Below, piece by piece: positions 11,748 through 23,269 of a stretch of DNA of 64,000 nucleotides (its first letter is position 1; each line of letters opens with the position of its first letter). Made by a program: the position numbers and the translations under genes. The notes under the pieces are model-generated. The model was not told where the DNA came from, did not search any database, and saw only the letters and a list, made by a program, of their open reading frames with translations. Source of the stretch: Thysanoteuthis rhombus (lineage: Eukaryota; Mollusca; Cephalopoda; Oegopsida; Thysanoteuthidae); contig OY735206.1 in the NCBI GenBank assembly GCA_963457665.1, positions 29,169,377 to 29,233,376 of the forward strand. Direction: 5' to 3'.

Positions 11748-12219
11748 GACAAATATATGAAAGAAGTTTAAAAAAGCATAAAATCTAATGTCACTTTTGA
11801 CCCTTTGTAAGGAGGAAATAGTATCCCTTCACCGTTGACCGCCTGAGGGGTGTAGTTTCCCTTTAGACCTATTGAAGAATGTATAAACATATGAAAAGGG
11901 AGAATATGTACATGGTCGGAAAGTAGGTTCCCACTTTGGTATTACTGAAAATAATTAGTACCCCCTGTTTGGAAAACCTCAAAAACTTGTTTTTTTCTAA
12001 AGTTTTCATTCAAGGGGTCAGGTCATTCTGGTATGCATGCAAAATTTGGCTTACACCTTTGTTTAGGTACTTCTACAGCATAAGATACAAGCACACACCT
12101 CTCAATTACATGTTATTATTCCCTCTTGTACTAGGGGTGGACACAGGGTATTTATGTCCATTTTCTATTTTACTTGGTCTACTTATGATCCACTTCCGGC
12201 TTGCTAGGTCTGTCAAAGC

Positions 12220-12949
12220 GTGAATTATTAAACAACACATGGCTTTAAATCATCTGTTTTTATCTGCGTCACTAGAACCCGATTAAACGTACATTTCATG
12301 AGCAAGTTCTCTACTCTTTCCTTTCATGACGCTGGGTGTGGGGGTCGACATTCTCAGAGTTTCAGAGTTCTCCGTCTTTTAGACTGGATGCCAACCAAGA
12401 GTCAAGACCCCAGTCTGCCCTGCTATTTACCAATAGCTAGGGGAACTAAGAATAGATAGATTTATACCATTTCCAAGATCATCAGAAATATTTCAATAAA
12501 ATGAATATTGGAGATTTAAGTCGTTTAATTCATTAATGATTTTAGATATATTTCCTAGATTTTCGACATGTATTTCAAGATGTGTTTTACTCGATTTTAG
12601 ATGAAAACTGTAAAAAGTTAAGTTGACTACACTGTCTTTACTTCATCTATACACAAGAGAAGAAATACAGAATCTATGGACAGACTTTCAGGCTTGTTCC
12701 TGGTGGTCACTGTGGATAGTGCACAAGTAATATTTGTCGTATACTATCTACTCTTAGGTTAACTGGGGAAAGGCGAATGCAATCGGGTTTTTATTCCTCA
12801 TAAATTTTTTTCTTTCTTTTTCATTTTTTATACTTCAACGATAGAAATGAATACCACATGGACTGACAATTGAAGGCTGCATTCACTTGAGATGTCAGGA
12901 CGCAGATAAAAACAGATGATTTAAAGCCATGTGTTGTTTAATAATTCAC
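12220..12949. mobile_element. Element framed by a perfect 51-bp inverted repeat
   Basis: The left arm (12220-12270, beginning GTGAATTATTAAACAACACA) is exactly reverse-complementary to the right arm (12899-12949, ending in AATAATTCAC). The next base outward and the next bases inward no longer pair. The 628-bp interior has no long open frame, but about 12630-12705 resembles the flank at 21260-21345. I read it as a non-autonomous foldback element or a recent inverted duplication. No clear target-site duplication is visible next to the arms. Confidence 0.85.
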
Positions 12950-13244
12950 CAACCTCCGTTCATAACGCGTTTGTCCTGCTATCTCAAAGCGGGGAATTGA
13001 AAAATAAGAGGCAACAATATGTGACTCCGTGAAAAAGCGGGAAAGCTACAAAATATATGATTCCATATTTTCTAAAATGCAATATTGGCAATGGGCATAT
13101 ATATATATATATTAGATAGATAGATCTTGAAAGAGAGAGAGAGTATTCGTATGATTTCTATTTTCTCACTTGCAGATACCCCTTAAATATGAAGGGGTCA
13201 TTTCTGTATCAGTAAAAGGGAGCAGTAAGCAAATTTATAAAGTA

Positions 13245-14000
13245 CTAGCAGGGATACCCGACGTTGCCCGGGGGAAATATAACTTAGAATTTTATCAAGC
13301 ATCAAGCAAATGTGTTCATTGATAAATTTCTTCTCACAAAATGCAGGAAATGATTATTTATACTTTGTACAAATGAAAAAGTAGCTTTAACGGAGGGAAT
13401 ATTTTGATGTACAAAGAAGTACATATTATATCGTCACTTAGTTTGACAGGGCCTGTGGATATAGTTCATGAGTTTTTTTCCCCAATTGGATACCAATATG
13501 AAAAAGTGGATTGGGGATCCAACCTATATCAACCAATAGAGCTATCCATGGGAAAAACATGGAAAAGTCAGGTAACAGCGAGCAATCTTGAGAGATTGTC
13601 CGTGTGCCTTGTCACACCTTTCAGAAATAAGACCAGTTTGACCTCTAGAGACCGCTAGCATCAGCCTCACATTGCCTATGATAATCACCGTGCGAAATGC
13701 TTCGTGGAAAAGTGGGGCCAACAACATAGACAATTCCCTAGAAATTGCCAGAAAGGAAAAATGGTGACCTCAAATGATCTCGTTACCAGAATCACATTTC
13801 TGAATACTTTGGTCATGGAAAAAATCTACCTGTATGCTAAGTTTCACTTTCATATGTGCAAAATCGAGGCTATCAACTTGATAAATTGGTTAGACCTGAC
13901 CGGAAATGTATATGGTCAGTACATAGGGGCGTTGTATGTAGATATGGGAGTTGAACGTATATTTATGTTTTTTTATGTATAAGTAGGCTGAGCTGAAACA
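13245..14000 (+). repeat. Unclassified dispersed repeat with a GATACCCGACGTTGCCCGGG text
   Basis: The text GATACCCGACGTTGCCCGGG at about 13253-13272 looks like a conserved repeat word found in many invertebrate genomes. It is followed by AT-rich non-coding sequence with weak frames (for example 13404-13658). I cannot assign a class, and the 3' limit is set only by the RTE fragment that follows. Confidence 0.35.
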
Positions 14001-14029
14001 TGGAACATAATCAAAATGTAGGCTCTCAA

Positions 14030-14250
14030 ACTAAAAACCATGCAGCGTGCACAGAAGATCATGCTTTAATATCTCACAGAGATGTCACAAGAGAACAAGT
14101 GATATTAGAGAACGAGCAGTTGTCAGATATATCATAATAGTAATTTAAAAAATTGGAAACTCAAATGCCAATGGGCTGGTCATGTTGCAAGAATGTCAGG
14201 CAACAGCAGGACATCACGATTAACAACAATTCGAAGACATCTAATTGTAG
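14030..14250 (+). mobile_element. RTE-type LINE 3' end, fragment 2
   Basis: On the plus strand a frame near 14150-14215 reads KLKCQWAGHVARMSGN. This matches the C-terminal KLKWQWAGH(I/V)AR motif of RTE-clade LINEs. The upstream part is interrupted by stops. It is a dead 5'-truncated fragment related to the copy at 16215-16585. Confidence 0.75.
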
Positions 14251-14715
14251 CGGGAAAAAGATAAGAGTTCATGAGTTAAGTATGTTCGTTTTTTGTGCGA
14301 ATTATCGTATAACTTTTGTAGATACTATGTTAACAAACATTAATAAGTACATAAATGTATCAAACAATGAGATATATCTCTTAATCGAAATAAATGTCCC
14401 TGGACCTGCCCAAGAATATAACAAATCCATCGTTATCCCATCACTTACCCTTCCAGAGAATGTCATTGAGATTCATAAAGAACCTTTGGAGATATTGTGT
14501 GGAAATTCAGTTACGGTGCAGGAGAGGTAACTGAAGACAATTTCTGGATCCATCCCTAAATTTAATCAATTCTTCTTTAGCTCGTGCTCCATCTTTGCAC
14601 AAAATATCATTGAAAGTCATTGAGGACTTTTGGGGATATTGTGTGGACAGACATACAGGAACGAGTGAATAAATATGCCTCTTCCAACTTTCAGAAATTA
14701 TATACATACATACAA

Positions 14716-14719
<4 letters not shown>

Positions 14720-14747
<28 letters not shown>

Positions 14748-14800
14748 GCTCTCTCTTTTTCTCCCTCTCTCTCTCTCTCTCTCTCTTTCTCTGTGTGTGT
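14720..14800. repeat. (AT)n, (CT)n and (GT)n arrays
   Basis: Short AT, CT and GT arrays follow one another, giving the leucine/serine-rich frames here. Confidence 0.95.
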
Positions 14801-14931
14801 GTGTATCTGTCTATTTATGAGTGTTTCTGTGTATTCGTTTCTTCAAGCTATTTCCCACACTTTCTTGTAAAAGAAAAAAAGAACCAAGTTGTCAGATAAA
14901 ATATGACTTGCTCAAAGGCTTCGTTTTTTTG

Positions 14932-14933
<2 letters not shown>

Positions 14934-14981
<48 letters not shown>
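14934..14981. repeat. (AT)n microsatellite
   Basis: A pure AT array of about 24 units. The following 300 bp are C/T-rich and hold no recognisable gene. Confidence 0.97.
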
Positions 14982-14986
<5 letters not shown>

Positions 14987-15299
14987 TTTCTTGTCTTAAT
15001 TTCCTTCGTCCTCTTTATTTCTTCACGTTCCTTCTCTTCTCCGGTGTTTTTCTCTCTTTTTCTCTATTGTCTAACCGCCCTAACCACACGTGTGGCCATG
15101 TTTTATCTTTTCTTTTTTTCATCTACTTCACTCTCCTCCACTCTCCCTCACAAACCATTCACTTTAATTCTCTTGATTCAATAATTCACTCATTTTTTCA
15201 TTCCGCTTAATATTTTCTATTAATTCATTTATTTATTTGTTAATTTATTTGTAATACACTTCTTTTCGTTTATTTCTCGTAATATATTTATAAATAAAC

Positions 15300-15445
<146 letters not shown>

Positions 15446-15499
15446 CACAGTGTTTTATCTGGACCACCCATAGGTTTCATCAAGAATCAGTAGTTTGGT

Positions 15500-16210
15500 A
15501 TCTTCTCGTCTCTGTGTTGCAGAACCGAGTGATAAATAAAAAGTCATATTCCGCTTAATAAGTCCAGACACGGATCCAGGGGGCCCTAACATCTTACTCT
15601 GCCCGAGACAAGCTCAATTATTTTTTTATTACATTAATAAAGAAATATCAGGTTTACAGGTTCAAAGGGAAAATGTTTTTACTCGCAGTTTTCTGGACAA
15701 GTGGACGATAATATAGGTAAAAATGTCAGGAACACGATCTACCCGCCCAATAATCGTGAACCGTGCTATAATGAACTGCGTTATAACTGATGACACCCGT
15801 TTAATAAGATTATTTAGAGAGCCAAGCAGTGTGATCACCGGAAAAGTACAATGCTTCACATACTGCATCAGTACCTCAAAGACACCAACGATAAAGAATC
15901 CATAAAACTCGATGGAAAAAAGAGCTCAATTCCACCTGCTGCCAGATGTCTCCTTGATATTTATATCCTGTGACAACCTGGGTCCTCAACTTGAACTTTA
16001 GTATGGCTTCCCCTGTCCCAGTTTCTGTTCGTTGTAACTTTAAATATCGTAATATTCTGCACAATGTATTTCATCTGCATCTACGTAGGACAACGAATCT
16101 TCATAAAATCCTCGAAAGAAGGAATCAAGCCAAGTATCTCAGATGGCAAACCTTCAATAGAGCCAGCTCGACCTTCAAGAACAAGAAAATACTATCAATG
16201 CATCCCCCCG
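15500..16210. other. Unassigned interval
   Basis: Two short plus-strand frames (15723-15905 and 15970-16227) are open but show no recognisable domain. I do not support a gene. Sequence from about 16215 belongs to an RTE fragment, and this stretch could be a degraded upstream part of it. Confidence 0.35.
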
Positions 16211-16214
16211 TTAG

Positions 16215-16590
16215 TTACCAATGCTGAAATATAGAACCTAATCAAGAGACTGACCCTCAAACTTACAAGCATGCTACGAACCCTACTCAACCTTACTCAG
16301 CGAGACCACATGACAGCACAGTACATTGGGGTTAAAAAAGTTTCCGAAACATCATAGAAACCATTAAGAAACTGAAATGGCAACAGGCTGGTCATGTTGC
16401 AAGAATGGCAGGCAATCGATGGACATCATGACTCACAACATGGAATCCCAAAGATCAAATGCAGAACTGAGTCCGGCAGAATATGAGATGGTGAAACAAC
16501 GCCCACGATAGAGAGTTGTGGTGAATTCTGGGGAAGGTCTATTTCCAACCACGGAGGACAAACCACTGATGATGATGATGATGATGATGA
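16215..16590 (+). mobile_element. RTE-type LINE 3' end with (GAT)n tail, fragment 3
   Basis: The family landmark GAAACTGAAATGGCAACAGG (KLKWQQ) and the following TGGTCATGTTGCAAGAATGG (AGHVARMAG) lie at about 16370-16410. The element then passes GGGGAAGGTCTATTTCCAAC (about 16532-16551) and ends in CTGATGATGATGATGATGAT (16566-16590). A triplet tail directly after the 3' UTR is typical of RTE-clade elements. Stops interrupt the frame. Confidence 0.8.
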
Positions 16591-16694
16591 TATGTAGAAT
16601 ATCATAAAGGTAAATAATAAATGTGAATCAATCACAGTCCTTTTATCAATTTATCACCAGTGACAAACATTGTCAGTTCTATGAGAACCAAATT

Positions 16695-16925
16695 TTCTTT
16701 CAGCCTAAATTGAAAAAGAGTCGAGGTGGGGGCAAGAAAAAAACAGACACTTGAAAGGTTTGAAGGCTGCTTGCTGCTGGCGAAGACGGGTTAGGTACTA
16801 ATGAGAGTGGCTAAAGAAGAAGCTGTTCGCTTAGCGTATAATAGCCAGATACAGTTTCCTTCAGACCGAATTGAAAAAGGTTGAGAGCCGCTTGCTTTTT
16901 GTGGAGACGGGAGAAGTACTTGAAC
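16695..16925 (+). repeat. Diverged direct duplication
   Basis: The text TTCAGCCTAAATTGAAAAAG...CTGCTTGCTGCTGGCGAAGA (about 16700-16790) recurs as TTCAGACCGAATTGAAAAAG...CCGCTTGCTTTTTGTGGAGA (about 16860-16910). No coding capacity. Origin unknown. Confidence 0.6.
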
Positions 16926-17099
16926 AAAAAAAAAATTGTCAAAAATAGTGTAAACGAAAATTGTATAACCCTCGTCATAGGATGTGATCAGAGTCGTTTT
17001 GTTTTTTGTTGTTTTTTTTGTTTTGTTGTTTTTTTTGTTTTGTTTTTTTTTTCAATTTTAAAACAAAAATAGTATTCTTAATGTTGCAGACATGGAAAA

Positions 17100-17880
17100 A
17101 TATACTGTAAAAATACCAAAATACCTAAGTGTACATCAAGTTATGCTATTTTTGTACAATCAAACCATTTTTTTCCTCTCAACCAACCTCCCTTACAGGT
17201 CCCAAGTATTCAAGCCACCTCAGCCTAATGGTTGATCCAACTATGACCATATCTCATGTCTTAAGGTGGGTATACAGAAAATGTACCCGTGTCTTTTTAA
17301 TGCGGGTACTACCAAAAAGAGCCCATTGAAAATCGATGTTAACCACCAATTCAAAGAAGGCTACAACCATTGCTTCCATGTATGGGAGATGTTGCCTGGA
17401 AAACGAATTCCACGCAAATCAATTTGTGATTATAAACGACTGGTTCACAAACTTTATTGCATAATGGCATACTGAGAAATATATTTGTCTTACTCGGCAC
17501 ACCAATACATTATTTCATCAAAATGGGAATATGCATGAGTACATATTAGGCCACAGTTAGGTAAACTTTGAAATAGTAATGAAGGGGTATACCGTAAGTC
17601 GACATATAGCTAACATCAAATGCATTTGAGCAACACATTTTAGTTGTCAATGAACGAAACATTCTCATATACGTACAATAATCACTCCTTTTTCGTTCCA
17701 TTTGTAACGAAAGCGAGACAGAAATAATATCCATACTGGATACGTTCAGCGGTTGAGATACATGTGTGTCACAGCACACAGTTTGGGGGCCACTGTTCTA
17801 ATATATACAATCGTGAGAATCGATCTGCGTGGGAATTGCGTCACTCCTTATTATGTCCAGAATTTTTTTTCTTAAAGACC
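17100..17880. other. Unassigned interval with a possible hAT right end
   Basis: No gene seen. GTTTGGGGGCCACTG at about 17783-17797 resembles a hAT right terminus (reverse complement CAGTGGCCCCCAAAC), but no left partner was found. Confidence 0.35.
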
Positions 17881-17904
17881 CCTAAACAAAATCTTTAGGT
17901 GGGT

Positions 17905-18115
17905 GGGGGGGAAGTTTACAATGTATGTTTACGCTAAAGCGGTCCCTTCGTTTGTGTCCAGCAGCATTTACGCTTGCTTTTTGAAAATTCAAACTTTTTC
18001 CAGTGATCACCACTGAACGAAAGTCGAGAGAAGTAACTTATTCATTGATCACACTTTCTTCCAATTTGTTTTATCACCCCTAGAAGACATTGGTCACATC
18101 GTTTTCTATTCAGTG
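17905..18115 (+). repeat. Dispersed repeat family A, module 2 copy
   Basis: It contains TTTACGCTAAAGCGGTCCC, GTGTCCAGCAGCATTTACGC and TGATCAC words in the same order as 175-420. Confidence 0.65.
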
Positions 18116-18325
18116 ACTAACCAGACCTACATAAATAATTTTTTTTCTTTATTTCTTATATTTTTAGAAAGGGTTCAACCAAATCAATAACAAAATCAAC
18201 AATTTATTGTCATGTTTATGTGTGTATTGTTGTTTTCAGCTTCATATCTGCATTCACAGCATAGCTGACAGAAATCACTTCAAAGACTCAACATGAACAA
18301 AGTGTGCGAGAAGGAGATCATTAAA

Positions 18326-18755
18326 GATGAACCATCTCATTTTGTCTTACTTAATTTCACCATTTACGCATGATTTGTGCATGGAGATCTTTTACCAATC
18401 TTTAATTTTTTTCAACTTGCTTTTCCTATTTGTTTTGTTCGTCTATTTGTCCTCGCAATATCTCAAAAATCTTCCACAGAATTTCTATGATATTTTGTCG
18501 GATGGTGAACATTCTGTGATGCATCATGTAATTTTTACAGTTACCTTCCCTGCACTGTAGGTATTTTCAAACTGATTTTCATTCAGATTTCGAGATAATG
18601 GCGTTGCTAGAGGTATGCTCTCTCGGGTGCTGTCTAGTTTATTTATAAGATTACTAGGTGAGAACTTTTCATAAACAGTGTATGCGACCATCTCATCTGG
18701 TCTTATTTAATATTGCCATTTATGAATGATTCCTGCTTTGAGATATTTCGCCGTC
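18326..18755 (+). repeat. Diverged ~70-bp direct duplication flanking a family A module 1 fragment
   Basis: ACCATCTCATTTTGTCTTAC and the bases after it (about 18329-18400) recur as ACCATCTCATCTGGTCTTAT (about 18689-18755). Between them lies a degraded family A module 1 (about 18440-18650). Confidence 0.5.
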
Positions 18756-19246
18756 CTTTCTTCTTTCTTTTTTTGTTTCTCTTTTTTCTTTCCTTGTCTT
18801 TTGATTTATTGACATGTTTTTTCTTCCATTCTTTTTCTGCAACTCCTCATTTTTGCTTCCGTCAAAGAAGAACTGTTCTCTTCTACAGAAGAAAAGTAAT
18901 CTTAGTATTTTTTTTCGTTCCTTTTCGTTTCTTTTAGATGCGATAACATCTCTAGCATCGATTGGTGTCACTGACTGACAAACCAAAATGTTTGTCAAGT
19001 CCCTCGGTCAGTGTTGCCAATTTAGATGTTTGTTTGTTCGTTTTTTTCTTGTATATCTAGATTTTGGTTGCGCGTAGATGTCAGAAATTGCTATTTGGAT
19101 GATTTTTGATATAAATAGTAATTTTCATTGAACTCTTAGTAATGAAATGTGCCATATTTTCAATGAAGGAAGTGATATTTCAATGAAATAGATGTTGAAG
19201 ATCAAAGTTGCATTCAATTTATTGATAATATGTAATATATTTCCCA

Positions 19247-19248
19247 GG

Positions 19249-19342
<94 letters not shown>
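19247..19342. repeat. (AT)n microsatellite
   Basis: About 47 nearly pure AT units. Confidence 0.97.
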
Positions 19343-19344
<2 letters not shown>

Positions 19345-19394
19345 CAGAGGCAGAGTCATAAAATCTTTTGCAGGTAGTAGTAAATAATTCGATT

Positions 19395-19733
19395 CCCATT
19401 TTAGAAAAAGTGAATATCATAAATAACTGTAAAGGGGCCAAATCTATCACAACCTACGATTTTAGTACTCTTTACACAGAAATTCCCCATGAATGACTCA
19501 TTAAAGAATTCGATAAAATGGCAGATTTGGCATTCGCATGAGTAAATATATGGGGTTTACAAACTTTAAAGCTTTTTAGTGTATAATCAAATAAGCCAAG
19601 ACTTATTTTATGTGCTGTACCCTTAAGGTGATCTCTAGTCATCTCATTGAGGACTGTTACTCTAAAATAGGTAATGAATTTCATCATATCATAGCAATCC
19701 CTATGGAAATAGCTCCTGTGCCAAACTGGGCAA

Positions 19734-19819
<86 letters not shown>

Positions 19820-21080
19820 CTTATCCAATCAGAACAAATATAAAGCGAGCTCGTGTATTTTAAGTTGTACTCGTTTTATTGACGATTTATGTTCTCTTAA
19901 TGATGGAGGATAGTTCGAAAAATTGTCCAGTATTATATACTTTAAGGATCTTGAATTTATGTGTGAACATAATGGAATGCCAGCAACGTTCCAAGATTAG
20001 GATTTTAAAATCAGTGATGGAATGTTTGTCTATAAATTGTTTGATAAAAGAGACTCATTTCCGTTCTGTATTATACGTATGCGATTTACTATTCTATCTT
20101 ACATATTTAACGGAAACTATGTTAACAGAATATCCAAGAATAGCACAAACTTCACGTAGATTTATTGATTTTATGTCGGAAATTGTCTCTTAAGTTGTAA
20201 GAATGGTCAATCAAGACGGCAAAATTAGTAAGAATTGTTGACAATTCAAAAAAGCCATGACTAGACACTCTGATCCCCTTAAAAGTTATCAGCTTGACCA
20301 TAACATAAATGATATGTTGACGAAGGTATAAAAATAGAATGAATGAATTATGCATATTAAATTGAAGAAATTTATATTTATGTTAGGGGGTTAGGTAACC
20401 AAAAGAAATGGTTCTATTTTTTGACTGTGTGAAAGATAATTGTATTGACTAGAACAAGGGAAAGGGAAAATTATTCGATGATTTAAAGGAAAAATCAAAT
20501 TGATGGACGCGATATGATATAAAACGTGGAAAAATAAACTTCAAGGTTAGTGAAAACAATGTCAAATTTGTTGGTTGAATATGTTGGTAGCAAATCAAGT
20601 CGTAGGAATGTTTGTGTAATTAGTAATGGATTGTTGGTGCTGCCTGAGATTTTAAAAAAAACGATACAAAGGATGTAATAATTACATGGGTGAACACTCA
20701 ATAGAATTGGAACAAACAACGAGTCACGTATTTTGTTATCCCTACTGCTCCCTCATTGTTAAGTACGTTTTGGGGGTAACCTATGTGAGTAAGCACTGTT
20801 TAAGAAAAATTAAATGATGTTTAGCATGAAATAACATCCATTTACAATACATTATGATTTTACCCTGTGTAAAACAACAAACTACCTGTAAGATATGAGC
20901 TATATATTAAAATCATAGCTGAAAGGGAGTTGGTGTTTAATCAACACTGCTGGGATGCCACGTTAATATAACCGTTGTTTTCAAAATCTCCGAAATGGTA
21001 ACATCGTTAACAATTGATGATGTCAACAAAAGAGAATTTAAGCATAGTGCCATAATGATAAGGTATATGTAAAACATTTT
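19395..21080 (+). mobile_element. Penelope-like element, copy 1 (decayed)
   Basis: Frames read TTYDFSTLYTEIPHE (about 19450-19493), an RT motif typical of Penelope-like elements. They continue with IPMEIAPVPNWANL (degenerate form of the conserved IPMG...PFMANL motif, about 19698-19740), TRFIDDLCSLND (catalytic YIDD-type box as FIDD, about 19870-19905) and KISDGMFVYKLFDKRDSFPF (about 20010-20069). Several stops and frame changes make it non-functional. A long (AT)n array sits inside the RT between ANL and FIDD. The 3' non-coding part (to about 21080) is shared with the copies at 44410-46445, 50810-52690 and 33060-33255. Confidence 0.85.
19737..19818. repeat. (AT)n array inside the Penelope-like RT
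   Basis: About 40 AT units start where the codons for the tyrosine-rich LYYYE-type segment would be, directly after ...WANL. Confidence 0.97.
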
Positions 21081-21483
21081 TAAAAAATCACTGAAGAAAA
21101 TTACATAAATTACATGAATAGATATTGGGAAATAAATGACAGAGATGACGCAAAAAAGATTGAGAAAGGTTTTTATGTTTAATGTTTTGAATTTAGATGT
21201 TTCTAGGAGTTTCAAGAGGTTTCTAATCACTACATTTCCGACAAAAAGTTGAAAAATAAAGTTGGCAACACTATCCTTGGTAGATCTTCACACAAGGAGA
21301 AACATACCTCATCTTTGGTCTGACTTTCAGACTTGTTCATGATTTTTCTGAGACACATGCATCTTCCTTTACCTACTTGACATTTATCACAGCAACCATA
21401 CAATAACACGTAGACAAGAAGATAAGAAGAAGAATTACGACGACAAGGTTTTTTAAAACACGCATTTCATTTTCAGTAGCATG

Positions 21484-21484
<1 letters not shown>

Positions 21485-21550
<66 letters not shown>

Positions 21551-21572
21551 ATATATATTTACATCAGCAGTA

Positions 21573-21616
<44 letters not shown>
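21485..21616. repeat. Two (AT)n arrays
   Basis: AT arrays at about 21485-21542 and 21577-21616 flank a short GT run and unique sequence. Confidence 0.97.
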
Positions 21617-21620
<4 letters not shown>

Positions 21621-21659
21621 TATGTGTGAGCGTGTGTGTATCCAACAGATAATAAAAAG

Positions 21660-22111
21660 ATTGCTTAACCTCTTTGTCACGAGGTATCTCACTGACAACT
21701 GCGTTTTACTCGAGATAGTTAAAGGCTATAATTTCAAAAAAAGTGATTAATGCGTAAATAAAGTTTAAAATTTAAGATTATGGATGCTTTAAATGGACAT
21801 TATGATCGAATTGTTCTTATTAATGTAAGAAAAACTGAGCAGATTGGAATCATTATTCAATTTATTCTTACATTCGCTGCATTTATTTCGAAAGTGGTTT
21901 AATTCTGTTCTTGGTGTTCAAATGATATTTCATACGAAGGGAATATTTTTAAAAACTGATGTATGTGAACAAACTCAGTTGTAATGATCTGAACTGATAT
22001 TCCCTTCATGAAGCAAGTCAAATTACTTATTTGCTATTCAAACATGGGGGTGCCTTTCATTAAAGAATTAGCAAACACAAAAATTAGTTGAACGGAATCT
22101 CAGTTGATGCT

Positions 22112-22116
<5 letters not shown>
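21660..22116. other. Unassigned interval
   Basis: AT-rich with no gene, tRNA-like motif or recognised repeat seen. Confidence 0.45.
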
Positions 22117-22154
<38 letters not shown>

Positions 22155-22606
22155 GTGTGTGTGTGTGTTTGTGATATTGAGAAATGGATATATGATCCGA
22201 CAGAAAGGTTATGAATTGCATTATTTTAGAAACTCTTATTTGAAATGATTTCCCGGCATTACACGGTGAATGCATCAACGTGACAATTATCTTAGGTATG
22301 AAAGAAACAAATAGATCAGATATAGAACGTGAATGGGGATAAAATAAGAACTGAAAAGGTTATTTGGGAGTTTATATCATCGGCGGCTGCTTAACTCAGT
22401 GGTAAGAGCAACGCCACGTTTAAGCGGTTACCCTATCGGTCACAGGTTTGATTCCTGTAGCAGCCTCATTCTCTTTAATTGTTTATTTTATCCATGTTGT
22501 ATAGGCCAAATGATATGCTCACCATGTGATAATGGGAAATAATTTCAAATAAGAGTTTTAACATGACATAATGCTATTTATTATCGTATGTATATACACA
22601 TATATG

Positions 22607-22657
<51 letters not shown>
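22117..22657 (+). mobile_element. Composite element: (AT)n, inverted repeat, tRNA-like core, inverted repeat, (AT)n
   Basis: AT arrays lie on both sides (22117-22153 and 22611-22657). Inside them, arms of about 50 bp are inverted: AACTCTTATTTGAAATGATT on the left (from 22231) pairs with the reverse complement of AATTTCAAATAAGAGTT on the right (22541-22557), with further matches outward to GCATTAT and inward to CACGGTG/CACCATG. Between the arms lies a tRNA-like sequence (22386-22468). A shortened relative with the same layout lies at 49937-50226. Confidence 0.65.
22386..22468 (+). tRNA. tRNA-like sequence (pseudo-tRNA or SINE head)
   Basis: A 7-bp acceptor stem can be drawn exactly: GGCTGCT at the 5' side and AGCAGCC at the 3' side. 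The T-arm is also good, with ACAGG/CCTGT around a 7-base TTTGATT loop. The A-box region reads TAACTCAGTGGTAAGAGC and the B box GGTTTGATTCC. The anticodon arm does not form a standard 5-bp stem and the variable region is too long. The element is therefore probably a pol III promoter relic inside a mobile element, not a functional tRNA gene. Confidence 0.5.
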
Positions 22658-22659
<2 letters not shown>

Positions 22660-22749
22660 GTGTATGTGCAACCAAATACAACACATGTTTTATTCTTTCA
22701 AACCATGCTCATCATTTTCCGTAGCGTACTTGTTCATAAAGAATAGCCT

Positions 22750-22910
22750 AAAGACAAAATGTTCAACAAGCAAAAACGTCCAATGCAAAGACGTCCAAAG
22801 CAATAAGCTCCAATTATGCAAACAAGTTCAATGCAGAAAAGGCTCATGCAAAAACACACAATGCAGTAAGGCCCAATAATGCAAATGCAATGAAGTCCAA
22901 TGTAGGAGGA
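22750..22910. repeat. Degenerate ~15-bp tandem repeat
   Basis: Units of the type AATGCAAAGACGTCC recur with substitutions and small indels about eight to ten times. Both strands stay open, giving cysteine-rich frames on each strand (QCK-type on the plus, CI-type on the minus). I take these as a by-product of the repeat. Confidence 0.7.
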
Positions 22911-23269
22911 AAAAAATGGTCGCCAAAGTCTTAAATTGCCCATAACTCTAATGAGTAATGGGCATTTAATGATTTGGCAGCTATCTTGGACGCCATCTTG
23001 AAAATTATAATTTTCAGTGGCCAGACTGCGGTAGAATTTTGACATGTTATCAAATATAGCTGATATTAAAGAAACTCTTTGAAAAAAACTTGTCTAGATT
23101 GAATAATGAACAAGTAATGGATATTTTAAGAATTTGGTGACCATTTTGGATGTCACCCTGAAAAATTATACCTTTCTTATGGTCAAACCGTTGTAGGAGA
23201 TTTTTTCTTTTTTTTTTTTTCATACATTTATGTATTATGTATTCCGTCATATTTATCCACACTGTGTCT

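Larger units (their letters stand above)
19009..21273 (+). mobile_element. Candidate hAT-like element with nested Penelope-like insertion
   Basis: CAGTGTTGCCAA (19009-19020) and TTGGCAACACTA (21262-21273) are inverted ends. The 8-bp flanks CCCTCGGT (19001-19008) and TCCTTGGT (21274-21281) agree at 6 of 8 positions, with two transitions. That is compatible with an old 8-bp target-site duplication as hAT elements make. The interior is mostly a Penelope-like copy and two (AT)n arrays. A caution is that the right end and flank resemble 12630-12705, so the boundary may belong to a larger repeat. Confidence 0.45.

Noticed and set aside
22386-22468. A functional tRNA gene
   Set aside because: The anticodon arm does not fold normally and the variable region is too long, although the acceptor and T-arm pair well.
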